From Bacteroidota bacterium (GTDB lineage Bacteria; Bacteroidota; Bacteroidia; Bacteroidales; UBA4417): DNA of 47,694 nucleotides. This document shows, one piece after another, positions 15,249-23,803 of this stretch. Positions within the stretch are counted from its first letter, which is position 1, and every line of letters starts with the position of its first letter. A program made the position numbers and the translations under genes. The notes beneath the pieces are model-generated. The model had not been told where the DNA came from. It saw only the letters and a list, made by a program, of their open reading frames with translations, and did no database searches. The stretch lies in NCBI GenBank assembly GCA_013376995.1, contig JACAAZ010000015.1, positions 1 through 47,694 on the forward strand. Reading direction: 5' to 3'.

Positions 15249-16106
15249 TCAGGAAAAAACCCGGGAAGTAAATGTAAGAGCTTCACCAAGTACTGTTTCA
15301 TTCAAGCCATGTATGATATTCTTCTTAGTACACCACTTAACCAGGTTAGCTGTGTTCAAGTTCCCTACAAGCTCATAACCTGACATTGGGCAACCTCCGA
15401 ATCCGCCTAATGCAGCTTCAAAATACCTGAAACCAGCTTGCCAGGCAGCTTCTACTTTAGGTTCCCAATTGCCGGGAGAGGAATGGAGGTGAATACTAAG
15501 CCGAACACCAGGCAAAGCCATAAGCAGCCTTGAACAAAGCGAATATATCACTTCTGCAGATGCCTGCCCAGTAATATCGGAGAAAGCCAGGTGACGGACC
15601 CCCATACTTACTAGGCTTTCAGCATCCTTCACTACAATGTCTTCATTCCATCGGTCTTTGTATGGATTGCCGAATGCCATGGCCAAATAAACCTGTAAGA
15701 GCTTGCCTGAATTGTGGCATATGGAATTCAAATCACGGATTGTATCCCAGGCTTGTTCCGGAGTAGCATTAAGGTTCTTTTGCAGGAAGGTTGGAGATAC
15801 TGAATAGGGAAAAGCGACAAACCGGATTGGATCTACCAATGAAGCCTGTAATCCACCTCTTTTGTTTCCTGTGATGACCATTAATTCGGATGAACTTCCT
15901 GTAGTCTCTAGCCTGGAGATCACTTCCAACGTATCTGCCATCTGGGGAATAGCCTTTGGAGAGACGAAACTTCCCACATCAACAGAAAGGAAACCCGCCT
16001 TTAGCAATTGATTGATATAAGCTACCTTAAGATCTACAGGAATAATTTTGCCCCATCCTTGCATCGCATCGCGAGGAGTCTCTGTTATATATATCCTGTT
16101 AGCCAT
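15249..16106 (-). CDS. Hydroxymethylglutaryl-CoA lyase (divergent)
   Basis: 285 residues from the ATG at 16106 (MANRIYITETPRDAM); a 15-residue upstream extension is unlikely. It belongs to the HMGL-like TIM-barrel family: R12-D13 in TPRDAMQ, SFVSPKAIPQMAD, H206-L-H208, and C239 in GFGGCPMSG correspond to the catalytic Arg, Asp, two His and Cys of HMG-CoA lyase. It splits HMG-CoA to acetyl-CoA and acetoacetate, the last cleavage of leucine breakdown. It is divergent: VEVGPRDGLQ of typical enzymes is TETPRDAMQ, and HDTYGQA after the His pair is replaced by HSSPGNW. The genomic context strongly supports the call. Confidence 0.85.
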   Translation of the reverse strand: MANRIYITETPRDAMQGWGKIIPVDLKVAYINQLLKAGFLSVDVGSFVSPKAIPQMADTLEVISRLETTGSSSELMVITGNKRGGLQASLVDPIRFVAFPYSVSPTFLQKNLNATPEQAWDTIRDLNSICHNSGKLLQVYLAMAFGNPYKDRWNEDIVVKDAESLVSMGVRHLAFSDITGQASAEVIYSLCSRLLMALPGVRLSIHLHSSPGNWEPKVEAAWQAGFRYFEAALGGFGGCPMSGYELVGNLNTANLVKWCTKKNIIHGLNETVLGEALTFTSRVFS

Positions 16107-16236
16107 ATTTAGAAGCATTGAGACAGAATACAATTGACAACATTCTGCCAATTAAAAGATAAATTACAGCAGAGTTTACTTAAGATATCACAGTCAGTCG
16201 ACAAACATTTGAAGAGAACCATCTGCCCCGGCAAAA

Positions 16237-17382
16237 TCAGCAACCAATGTACCTTGAAATCACAAGGCGCTGTATCTCAGAAGTACCCTCCCCGATCTGG
16301 AGCAACCGCTGATCACGGTAGAAGCGTTCAACTTCATAATCTTTCATCAGCCCATACCCACCATGAATCTGAACAGCGTCATCTGCAACTTCCTTGGCAA
16401 TTTCAGAACAATATAGCTTTGACATAGCAGCTTCTTTAGCGAAGGGCAAATTATTATCCTTTAGCCAGCAAGCTTTGTAAAGAAGATTTCTGGCCAATTC
16501 GATTTTAGTGGCCATATCGGCTAACCTGAAGGAAATTGACTGGAATTTGGATATGGCCTGGCCAAACTGTTTTCTCTCCTGTGAATAACGAAGGGCAAGT
16601 TCAAAAGCACCCTGGGCACACCCTAGTCCCATTGCAGCAATAGAAAGCCTTCCATTATCGAGAGTGGACAACATGATCTTTGAACCTTCCCCAATGTGAC
16701 CAAGCAGGTTTTCTTCAGGAACAGAGCAGTCGTCAAAAAAGAGTTCAGCTGTATCACTGGCCCTCCACATCATTTTACCATGCATGGTTCTGCGGGTAAA
16801 CCCAGCAGTGCCCTTCTCCACAATAATTGTTGAGAATTCTTTTTTACCATCCTTTTCACCAGTGACAGCCTGTACAGTGGCACCAAGGGATATTTCCTGA
16901 GAACCGTTTGTGATAAAGATTTTCGAACCATTGATCACCCAATGTCCATCCTCGAGTTTTGCCCGTGTTTTGGTTGCCCTCGAATCAGAACCAGCTTCCG
17001 GTTCAGTAAGTCCGAAGGCCCATAAAGCTTCTCCTGTGCACAGAGAAGGCAGGTATTTCAGTTTCTGCTCTTTCGTTCCGTAGTAATAGAGCGGTCCAAT
17101 CCCCAGTGAATTATGTGCAGCAACTGTGGCAGCCTGGGAACCGTCGATCCTTGATAATTCCTCAACAGCAATAATGTATGAAAGAGTGTCCATCCCATGA
17201 CCACCAAACTCAGGAGAAACTGTAATTCCAAACAGCCCCAACTCTCCCATCTGGCGGGTAATTTCAACTGAAAACTGAGCTGTTTCGTCCAGTTGCTGAG
17301 CTACAGGACGAATTACCCGTTCAGCAAAATCGCGCACGGTTTGCCTGATTAGTTCCTGTTCATCTGTAAGTTGGAAATTCAT
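16237..17382 (-). CDS. Acyl-CoA dehydrogenase (probable isovaleryl/short branched-chain)
   Basis: 381 residues, standard length. FAD and substrate motifs: WAFGLTEPEAGSDS (about 119-132), WVINGSKIFITNG, RKQFGQAISKFQSI, VQIHGGYGLMKDYEVERFYRD and the C-terminal IGEGTSEIQR with E365, the catalytic base position of short-chain and butyryl-CoA dehydrogenases. Classical isovaleryl-CoA dehydrogenases use a different glutamate, so sequence alone suggests a short or branched short-chain enzyme, while the operon with methylcrotonyl-CoA carboxylase suggests isovaleryl-CoA as the in vivo substrate. Electrons go to ETF, which is not encoded here. Confidence 0.9.
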   Translation of the reverse strand: MNFQLTDEQELIRQTVRDFAERVIRPVAQQLDETAQFSVEITRQMGELGLFGITVSPEFGGHGMDTLSYIIAVEELSRIDGSQAATVAAHNSLGIGPLYYYGTKEQKLKYLPSLCTGEALWAFGLTEPEAGSDSRATKTRAKLEDGHWVINGSKIFITNGSQEISLGATVQAVTGEKDGKKEFSTIIVEKGTAGFTRRTMHGKMMWRASDTAELFFDDCSVPEENLLGHIGEGSKIMLSTLDNGRLSIAAMGLGCAQGAFELALRYSQERKQFGQAISKFQSISFRLADMATKIELARNLLYKACWLKDNNLPFAKEAAMSKLYCSEIAKEVADDAVQIHGGYGLMKDYEVERFYRDQRLLQIGEGTSEIQRLVISRYIGC

Positions 17383-17571
17383 GGGAGGCAGAATTAGTTG
17401 TGACCTGAATAATTAATTTTTAGGTTGGCTTCTTTCGATTCCTTGTAAACAACGAAACCAAAAATAATGGAAATGCTCGTTAATAAAACAATAAAAGTGA
17501 CCGGCAGTTTGAAGCTTAGATGCAGTATTCCCGAATAGGTGCATATAGAGGTGAAAGGATGTAAATAAAAG

Positions 17572-19569
17572 TTATTTTTCTCCAACTGCCGACAAATGGA
17601 TCAGGCGAGTGCTTCCGTCAACAAGATCACCAAGAGATACACCAATGCTGTCCACTATACCATCACCGGGGCTCATTATATTGTTTTCCATTTTCATTGC
17701 TTCTACTACCAGTAAGAGATCTCCTTTGACAACAGGCTGACCTTCTTCAACAGCTATTTTTATAACTTTTCCAGGCATAGGAGAAACTATATTACCCATA
17801 TCGGCATTTACTGAGATCTCGGAAGCTGAAAACTCCTGTTGTTGCGGAAGAATATCAAGCCTGGTAACCTCAATGCTCTGCCCTTCAAAGGTGATGCTGC
17901 TTTTACCCTGTTCAGAAGAAGATATCCATAAATGGTAGTGATTATCGTTCACTTGCAATTCCATCCATCCATCAGGATGAATATGATACTTTACCAGGAT
18001 ATGTTCTCCATCCCAATTAACCATGGCATAATGGCTATTGTATTCAATAAGGTGAAGGTCGAACCGGCTGTTACCAATCAGAAACTTCGGAGCCATGTGG
18101 GTGCGCCAGTATCCAATATTACTCCAAGTATTAGCTTCCTTTTTATTTCCGACTCCAACACTACTCATCAAAGCTGATAAAACCGGAATCTTAGGGTCAA
18201 TCCCTACCCTCACCTGGAGCATTGTCTTCATAAGATATTCCGAGTGCTCATCACAGTATTTCGTACTTAAATTATTTTGAACGAATACATTATGATTCAG
18301 TATTGCGAGTAAATAACTGATATTATTCTTGATGCCATGTACAACATAGTTTTTTAATGTTTCTATCATCTCCTTCCTGGCTGACTCCCGGTCAGGCCCC
18401 CATACTATCAATTTGGAGATCATTGGGTCAAAGAAACTTTGTATTACCGGCTTTCCCGTGATCCCTGAATCTACCCGGACGAATTTCCCTTCCGGCTCAT
18501 GATAAAGGTTCATTCTACCGGGGGAAGGCATAAAGTTATTTTCAGGATCTTCCGCATATATCCTGCATTCAATGGCATGGCCGGTTTGTTTAATATCATT
18601 TTGTGAATATCTCAATTCCTCTCCTGAGGCAATTCGGAGTTGCTCTTCAACAATGTCAATCCCGGTTGTCATCTCGGTTACCGGGTGTTCTACCTGAATC
18701 CGGGTATTCATTTCGAGGAAGTAGAAATCAAGGTTTCTGTCCACCAGGAATTCAATGGTTCCGGCACTTCCATAATAAATTGCCTTGCCTATTGCAACGG
18801 CAGCTTCTCCCATTTTTCTTCTCACTTCCGGAGTTAGGGTGGGCGATGGGGCCTCTTCTATGATTTTTTGATACCTGCGTTGAATGGAACATTCCCGTTC
18901 AAAAAGGTGGATCACGTTACCTTTGGAATCACCTAATAATTGGATTTCAATATGCCTTGGATTTTCAACAAACTTTTCAATGTATACGGTTCCATCTGCA
19001 AAATAATTAGCCGCTTCCCGGGAAGTAGCTTCCAGTGCTTCTTTTAACTCCTTATGAGCATTCACGATGCGCATACCCTTGCCACCGCCGCCGGCAGCGG
19101 CTTTAACAAGGACCGGGAAGCCAACTTCATCAACATGTTTCAGGATAAATTCCGTATTTCCAGTCAGGCCTTTGGTAACCGGAACACCTATAGAATCAAC
19201 AAATTTCCTGGCTTCAATTTTATTTCCCATGATCTGCATTGCCCTGGTATCCGGACCAACGAAAATCAAACCGGCCTTATGACAGGATGCAACAAACGCA
19301 GGGTTTTCTGCAAGGAATCCATAACCTGGATGGACGGCAACACAACCTGTTTCCAGGGCAATTGAAATAACCTTTTCAATGTTAAGGTAGGTCTCAGCCA
19401 AGGCGGAATGCCCAATGCAAAATGCTTCATCTGCAGCAGTGACATGAAGGCTATCGGAATCGGCTTCGGAGTATATTGCAACAGTATGTATACCCATACG
19501 TCGGGCAGTGCGTATAATTCTTACGGCTATTTCTCCTCTGTTGGCGATGAGTAATTTGGATATATTCAT
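17572..19569 (-). CDS. mccA: 3-methylcrotonyl-CoA carboxylase, biotin-containing alpha subunit
   Basis: 665 residues from the ATG at 19569 (MNISKLLIANRGEIAV); the 39 extra upstream codons do not look like protein. Domains: biotin carboxylase N-terminal and ATP-grasp (about 1-330, AAAGGGGKGMRIV glycine loop, EMNTRIQVEHPVTE), C-terminal BC domain to ~450, linker, and a biotinyl domain at the end with VVEAMKMENN, the biotin lysine being K626, about 39 residues from the C-terminus. The single-chain BC-BCCP layout and the adjacent carboxyltransferase and enoyl-CoA hydratase are those of 3-methylcrotonyl-CoA carboxylase in leucine degradation. It carboxylates biotin with ATP and bicarbonate. Confidence 0.93.
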   Translation of the reverse strand: MNISKLLIANRGEIAVRIIRTARRMGIHTVAIYSEADSDSLHVTAADEAFCIGHSALAETYLNIEKVISIALETGCVAVHPGYGFLAENPAFVASCHKAGLIFVGPDTRAMQIMGNKIEARKFVDSIGVPVTKGLTGNTEFILKHVDEVGFPVLVKAAAGGGGKGMRIVNAHKELKEALEATSREAANYFADGTVYIEKFVENPRHIEIQLLGDSKGNVIHLFERECSIQRRYQKIIEEAPSPTLTPEVRRKMGEAAVAIGKAIYYGSAGTIEFLVDRNLDFYFLEMNTRIQVEHPVTEMTTGIDIVEEQLRIASGEELRYSQNDIKQTGHAIECRIYAEDPENNFMPSPGRMNLYHEPEGKFVRVDSGITGKPVIQSFFDPMISKLIVWGPDRESARKEMIETLKNYVVHGIKNNISYLLAILNHNVFVQNNLSTKYCDEHSEYLMKTMLQVRVGIDPKIPVLSALMSSVGVGNKKEANTWSNIGYWRTHMAPKFLIGNSRFDLHLIEYNSHYAMVNWDGEHILVKYHIHPDGWMELQVNDNHYHLWISSSEQGKSSITFEGQSIEVTRLDILPQQQEFSASEISVNADMGNIVSPMPGKVIKIAVEEGQPVVKGDLLLVVEAMKMENNIMSPGDGIVDSIGVSLGDLVDGSTRLIHLSAVGEK

Positions 19570-19759
19570 TGATTGGTGGATTTCATAAAATGAAAAGTGG
19601 TAATCAACTAGTTTTCTAATCATGCAATAAAGAAAACTCAGAAAGAACTGGGAATGATTCCATTCTGATCTTTCCTGCAAATGCATGAATAATTATTCCG
19701 CATTCATATTCTGAATGTGAAAATAGGAAAACTTAGGAATAAGTTCAACAATCCCCCTT

Positions 19760-20548
19760 TTATTTTACCCAGCGAGGGGGGCGTTTCTCAAGAAAAGCTG
19801 CCATTCCTTCCTGCCCTTCTTCAGATGCCCTGATTTCAGCAATCATATGAGCAGTGTAGGACAAGGCTTCATCCAGTGTAATATTATTCGACACTTCGTT
19901 AATAAGATTTTTGCAATGCGCAATTGCTTTGGGACCGCTAGTTTTCAGCAAATCTACCATGGAAGAAAGATAGTCCTGCAATTCTGAATTATTAAGCGAT
20001 TTATTCACCAGCCTGTAATGTTCTGCCTCAGTCCCGTTAATTCGACGGCCGGTAAGCATTAATTCGCGGGCGCCGTACTCGCCAACCCGTTTAATAACAT
20101 ATGGAGAGATACAGGCTGGTACGATTCCGATCTTCACTTCGCTAAGAGAGAAGACTGTATCTGTATCGCAGAGTGCAATATCGCAGGCAGCCAGTAATCC
20201 ATTGGCCCCTCCTATTGCTGCACCATGCACCACAGCAATTGTTGGTTTTGTTGAATTATATATAGAGTAGAAACACCTTGAAAGTTTATAACTTTCCTCG
20301 TAGTTCTGTTGGAAAGAGTAGCCTGCAACCGAACGCATCCAGTTAAGGTCAGCTCCGGCACAAAAGGCTTTTCCTTCACCCTTGAGCAGGATAACACGAA
20401 CAGCCTCATCCTTCTCCAACCCAGTGAATGCATTAGTAACCTCAGCTATCATAACCTCGTTGAAGGCATTCCTGATTTCAGGACGATTGAGTGAAATAGT
20501 TGCAACATCAATTTCTACTCCGACCTTAAGGGTTTCAAAAACAGCCAT
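19760..20548 (-). CDS. Enoyl-CoA hydratase/isomerase, probable methylglutaconyl-CoA hydratase
   Basis: 262 residues. Crotonase fold: FCAGADLNWM forms the first oxyanion-hole loop, GAAIGGANGLLAACDIA the second, and SEVKIGIVPACISP carries the glutamate of the active site. CAGADLNWM is characteristic of the methylglutaconyl-CoA hydratase group found with methylcrotonyl-CoA carboxylase. It hydrates 3-methylglutaconyl-CoA to HMG-CoA, exactly the step between the carboxylase and the HMG-CoA lyase encoded on either side. The C-terminus EKRPPRWV is also typical. Confidence 0.9.
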   Translation of the reverse strand: MAVFETLKVGVEIDVATISLNRPEIRNAFNEVMIAEVTNAFTGLEKDEAVRVILLKGEGKAFCAGADLNWMRSVAGYSFQQNYEESYKLSRCFYSIYNSTKPTIAVVHGAAIGGANGLLAACDIALCDTDTVFSLSEVKIGIVPACISPYVIKRVGEYGARELMLTGRRINGTEAEHYRLVNKSLNNSELQDYLSSMVDLLKTSGPKAIAHCKNLINEVSNNITLDEALSYTAHMIAEIRASEEGQEGMAAFLEKRPPRWVK

Positions 20549-20559
20549 TCTTGTTGGAA

Positions 20560-20895
20560 TTAACGGTTTGTCTTGAGCCTGGACCTTGCATCCGGCTGGG
20601 AAGGGTAAGCTATAGGAGCGATTTCCCAGTTTCCTCCTATATATTTTCTAATTGCAATATTTCCCTCGTGAAGAAAAGCGATCTCAGAAATCGTAGGATC
20701 GATCATCAGGATTTCCTGCAAAGAGACCATTACCAGTCCTTCATTTTTAGTATTTGAGTCTTCCTTACTTAGAAATTTCCAATTTCCGTCATCCAATTCA
20801 TGCAAGACGATCGTAATTGGCTTACCTTGGTTTACCACAAATCGACTAGTAAATACGGCAGTGCTTAGAGAACATTTAAAGCTTTGTTTGATCAT
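20560..20895 (-). CDS. Small protein of unknown function in the leucine operon
   Basis: 111 residues, 11 bp upstream of the hydratase gene and within the same unit, so it is surely co-transcribed. The core FTSRFVVNQGKPITIVLHEL, then GNWKFLSKEDS and LVMVSLQEIL, resembles small DUF2185/Imm33-like domains (residual similarity in R-v--gkpI and W-f-s-eD), but this is from memory and weak. No catalytic motif, signal or membrane segment. The C-terminal 20 residues are basic and poorly structured. It may be accessory to the carboxylase, but nothing proves it. Confidence 0.6.
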   Translation of the reverse strand: MIKQSFKCSLSTAVFTSRFVVNQGKPITIVLHELDDGNWKFLSKEDSNTKNEGLVMVSLQEILMIDPTISEIAFLHEGNIAIRKYIGGNWEIAPIAYPSQPDARSRLKTNR

Positions 20896-20976
20896 ATAAT
20901 TTATAGTTCGGGTATATTTATGGAGGGATTATCCGGAGGTTACCAAAGTGAACTATGATAGAATTGAAGGAGTTTT

Positions 20977-22584
20977 CTACATTCTGAAAACTCCATATTT
21001 AGTATCAGCCCATTTCTTGTTTAAAGAAGCTGATATTCCCATTGCCAGTACTTTACGTGTATCAACAGGATCAATTATCCCGTCATCCCAAAGCCTGGCT
21101 GTACTGTAATAAGCGGATCCTTCTTCCTCGTACTTCTTAAGAATACCGTTCCTCAATTCTTCCCTGTCCACTGACGATAATTCCTTGCCTTTGGATCGGA
21201 GTTGTTCTTCTTTAACGGTAATAAGTACACCGGCGGCTTGTTCCCCACCCATAACAGAAATTTTAGCATTCGGCCACATAAAGAGCAAGCGAGGTTCGTA
21301 AGCCCTGCCGGCCATCGCATAGTTCCCTGCACCAAAGGAACCGCCAAACACTACAGTAAATTTTGGCACATTGGCATTTGCAACAGCATGTACCAGTTTT
21401 GCTCCATCGCGGGCTATACCGCGGCGTTCGTATTCTTTACCGACAATGAAGCCCGTGATATTCTGCAAGAAAATCAAGGGGACATTTCTTGAAGTACAAA
21501 GTTCAATGAAATGTGCTCCTTTCAACGCAGTTTCCGAGAACAGCACGCCGTTATTGGCGAGTATTCCAATGGGATAGCCCATGATATTGGCAAAACCCGT
21601 CACCAACGTTGGAGCGTAACGAGCCTTGAATTCATGAAAACGGCTACCATCCACAATACGAGCAATGATCTCGTGTGAATCAACTGGTTTTCGCAGATCG
21701 ATTGGTGCAATGCCATACAATTCTGAAGGGTCATAATAGGGTTCTTCAATAGCAGAAAGCTCAAGAAACTGGCGTTCCGGCTTTTTGAGCGTGCTGAAGA
21801 TATCCCTGCAGATTTGAATGGCGTGACGATCATTTTCAGCCAAATGATCTGCGACTCCAGAAACAGACGTATGCACATCAGCCCCACCGAGCTCTTCAGC
21901 ACTAACTTCTTCACCGGTTGCAGCCTTTACCAGGGGAGGTCCACCAATAAAAATAGTCCCCTGATTTCTGACTATGATCGTTTCATCGCTCATTGCCGGG
22001 ACGTAGGCCCCACCGGCCGTACATGATCCCATAACAATGGCAATTTGCGGAATTCCAAGCGCAGACATCCTGGCCTGGTTGAAGAAAAACCTTCCGAAAT
22101 CATACTTATCCGGGAAGACTTTCGCCTGTTCAGGTAAGAATACTCCCCCGGAATCTACCATATAAACACAAGGGAGATGATTTTCCAAAGCTATTTCCTG
22201 CGCCCTGACATGCTTCTTGATGGTTTGCTCCACGTAGGTCCCACCCTTCACAGTGGCATCATTGGCAATGATCATGGTTTCCCGCCCATGTATCACACCT
22301 ATCCCGGTAACAATTCCTGCACTGGGAAATTCATTGTTATAGAGCCCGTAAGCAGCAAGTGATGACAACTCCAGGAACGGAGTATTGGGATCGATTAATA
22401 TGTCGATACGTTCCCTTGCCAGTAATTTCCCTCGCTCCTTGTGCTTGAGAATTGCCGATTCCGGCATACCGGACAAGACATGCTGATAGAGCTCCCGATG
22501 ATTTCGGAGTAACTCAAGATAGGCAGCTTCCGAGGCTTTGAATTCCAAGGAAACCACCTTGATTTTTGATTCAATGCGGTACAA
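20977..22584 (-). CDS. mccB: 3-methylcrotonyl-CoA carboxylase, carboxyltransferase beta subunit
   Basis: 535 residues, the length typical of MccB. Two crotonase-like carboxyltransferase halves: the N-terminal half contains [31 protein letters not shown] and [15 protein letters not shown], motifs specific for the methylcrotonyl-CoA branch, and the C-terminal half [38 protein letters not shown] and [17 protein letters not shown]. It transfers CO2 from biotin of the alpha subunit to 3-methylcrotonyl-CoA. The alpha subunit and hydratase genes follow downstream with a small unknown gene between. Confidence 0.94.
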   Translation of the reverse strand: MYRIESKIKVVSLEFKASEAAYLELLRNHRELYQHVLSGMPESAILKHKERGKLLARERIDILIDPNTPFLELSSLAAYGLYNNEFPSAGIVTGIGVIHGRETMIIANDATVKGGTYVEQTIKKHVRAQEIALENHLPCVYMVDSGGVFLPEQAKVFPDKYDFGRFFFNQARMSALGIPQIAIVMGSCTAGGAYVPAMSDETIIVRNQGTIFIGGPPLVKAATGEEVSAEELGGADVHTSVSGVADHLAENDRHAIQICRDIFSTLKKPERQFLELSAIEEPYYDPSELYGIAPIDLRKPVDSHEIIARIVDGSRFHEFKARYAPTLVTGFANIMGYPIGILANNGVLFSETALKGAHFIELCTSRNVPLIFLQNITGFIVGKEYERRGIARDGAKLVHAVANANVPKFTVVFGGSFGAGNYAMAGRAYEPRLLFMWPNAKISVMGGEQAAGVLITVKEEQLRSKGKELSSVDREELRNGILKKYEEEGSAYYSTARLWDDGIIDPVDTRKVLAMGISASLNKKWADTKYGVFRM

Positions 22585-22659
22585 TGAGAAAGAGGTAAAT
22601 GAGAGAGGTAAATTTATAAAATAATTGACACGACAGAATAATTGAACAAAAAAATTGAA

Positions 22660-23508
22660 TTAATCGGCCAAAAACTCCTCCAATGTGCCTTTTTTATTCA
22701 CTTTAATACCCTTTTCAGTTCGAATAAGTGTACAACATTCACTAAATGCATCGTGCTCAAAAAATAAAATATAGCTATTGTCAACAGCTTCTTCAAGGAA
22801 TTTTTCTTTCTCCGTAAGTGATTTCAGCGGTTGAGTATCGTAGCTCATAATATAGGGCAATGGAACATGCGCAGAGGTAGGGATAAAATCTGCCATATAA
22901 ACTATTGTTCTGCCTTTATACTTAATAAATGGTATGGCTTGCCCTGCGGTATGGCCATCATAGGTTTTTACCTGAAAGCCTTTTAAAAGTTCAAATGGCG
23001 CATCAAATAGATTTAGTTGGCCACTCTCGAGAATAGGAATTATATTTTCTTTAAGAAATGAAGCTTTTTCCCTGCGATTTGGATTGTTAGCCCAATTCCA
23101 ATGATCATTGCTTACCCAGTACCTAGCATTGGGGAAAGCAGGTTCAAACCCGGTTCCGTCATTCCTCAGGTTAATACTTCCACCTGCGTGGTCAAAATGC
23201 AAGTGTGTTAGGAACATATCCGTAATATCAGCCGGGGTCAAGCCTATCTGCTTAAGTGAGCCTGAAAGATTTTCATCTCCAAACAAATGATAATGCCCGA
23301 AAAATTTATTGCCCTGCTTATTGCCGATTCCATTATCAATAAGAACCTTGCGCTCACCATCCACTACAAGCAGGCACCGCATTGACAGAGGGATCATGTT
23401 GTTATCATCAGAAGGATATATTTTGCTCCAGATTGATTTAGGTACTACACCAAACATAGCCCCACCGTCAAGTTTGAAATTACCGCTTGGAATTGAAAAC
23501 AACTTCAT
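22660..23508 (-). CDS. Metallo-beta-lactamase-fold hydrolase, first gene of the leucine unit
   Basis: 282 residues from the ATG at 23508 (MKLFSIPSGNFKLDGGAMFG, the standard start of this subgroup). A longer frame to 23619 would include the promoter described at 23553-23584 and is rejected. The zinc motif H102-L-H104-F-D106-H107 is intact, with YDGHTAGQ and MADFIPTSAHV supplying the later ligands. The group resembles quorum-lactonase-like and other MBL hydrolases of unknown substrate. Being first in the unit, 75 bp before mccB, it may act as a thioesterase or salvage enzyme for the pathway, which is inference. Confidence 0.85.
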   Translation of the reverse strand: MKLFSIPSGNFKLDGGAMFGVVPKSIWSKIYPSDDNNMIPLSMRCLLVVDGERKVLIDNGIGNKQGNKFFGHYHLFGDENLSGSLKQIGLTPADITDMFLTHLHFDHAGGSINLRNDGTGFEPAFPNARYWVSNDHWNWANNPNRREKASFLKENIIPILESGQLNLFDAPFELLKGFQVKTYDGHTAGQAIPFIKYKGRTIVYMADFIPTSAHVPLPYIMSYDTQPLKSLTEKEKFLEEAVDNSYILFFEHDAFSECCTLIRTEKGIKVNKKGTLEEFLAD

Positions 23509-23803
23509 AATTCGTATTATTGGTTTATGCAAAACTCGTTTTGAGAAAGGGTCAAATTTAGTTGAACCTGAGATGTACGCAAAAGAATGTTGAAGTTTTA
23601 CATCCTTCCAATTAAACACCTTTTCTATCTCAAGTGTTTAAATGGATTATAATAAAACACTCAAGCCTGGTAAGGAAAATCATACTCTTCCCATCTACAT
23701 ATATATGAATGTATATCTGAAAAATATGTATATTCGCAACCACCAAAATTTAAGGCTGACCCGAATATGGCCTGTAATTGGTTATAAAAGAGAATATTAG
23801 TAT
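23509..23803. other. Divergent control region between the leucine and acyl-CoA carboxylase units
   Basis: About 295 bp separate the two divergent start codons. The minus-strand promoter lies at 23553-23584. Around 23694-23737 is a very AT-rich stretch with repeated ATATACAT-type words (ACATATATATGAATGTATAT, then ATATGTATATTC), a plausible operator or the plus-strand promoter (TATATTCG is one base off TAnnTTTG). No regulator gene is encoded in the window. Confidence 0.4.
23553..23584 (-). promoter_or_regulatory. Bacteroidota-type promoter of the leucine-degradation unit
   Basis: On the minus strand TTTTG (23584-23580) is followed by exactly 19 bp and TAAATTTG (23560-23553), a full match to the TTG-N19-TAnnTTTG consensus. 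Transcription would begin near 23546, giving a leader of about 40 nt before the ATG at 23508. It supports the shorter start of the hydrolase gene. Confidence 0.65.

Noticed and set aside
17394-17585. 63-codon minus-strand frame with one hydrophobic segment between mccA and the acyl-CoA dehydrogenase gene
   Set aside because: It begins with TTG inside the end of mccA and has no ATG or recognisable similarity; a small membrane peptide cannot be excluded but is not supported.
23509-23619. N-terminal 37-codon extension of the metallo-beta-lactamase-fold gene
   Set aside because: It would contain the full promoter match at 23553-23584, and the family normally begins at the internal methionine.
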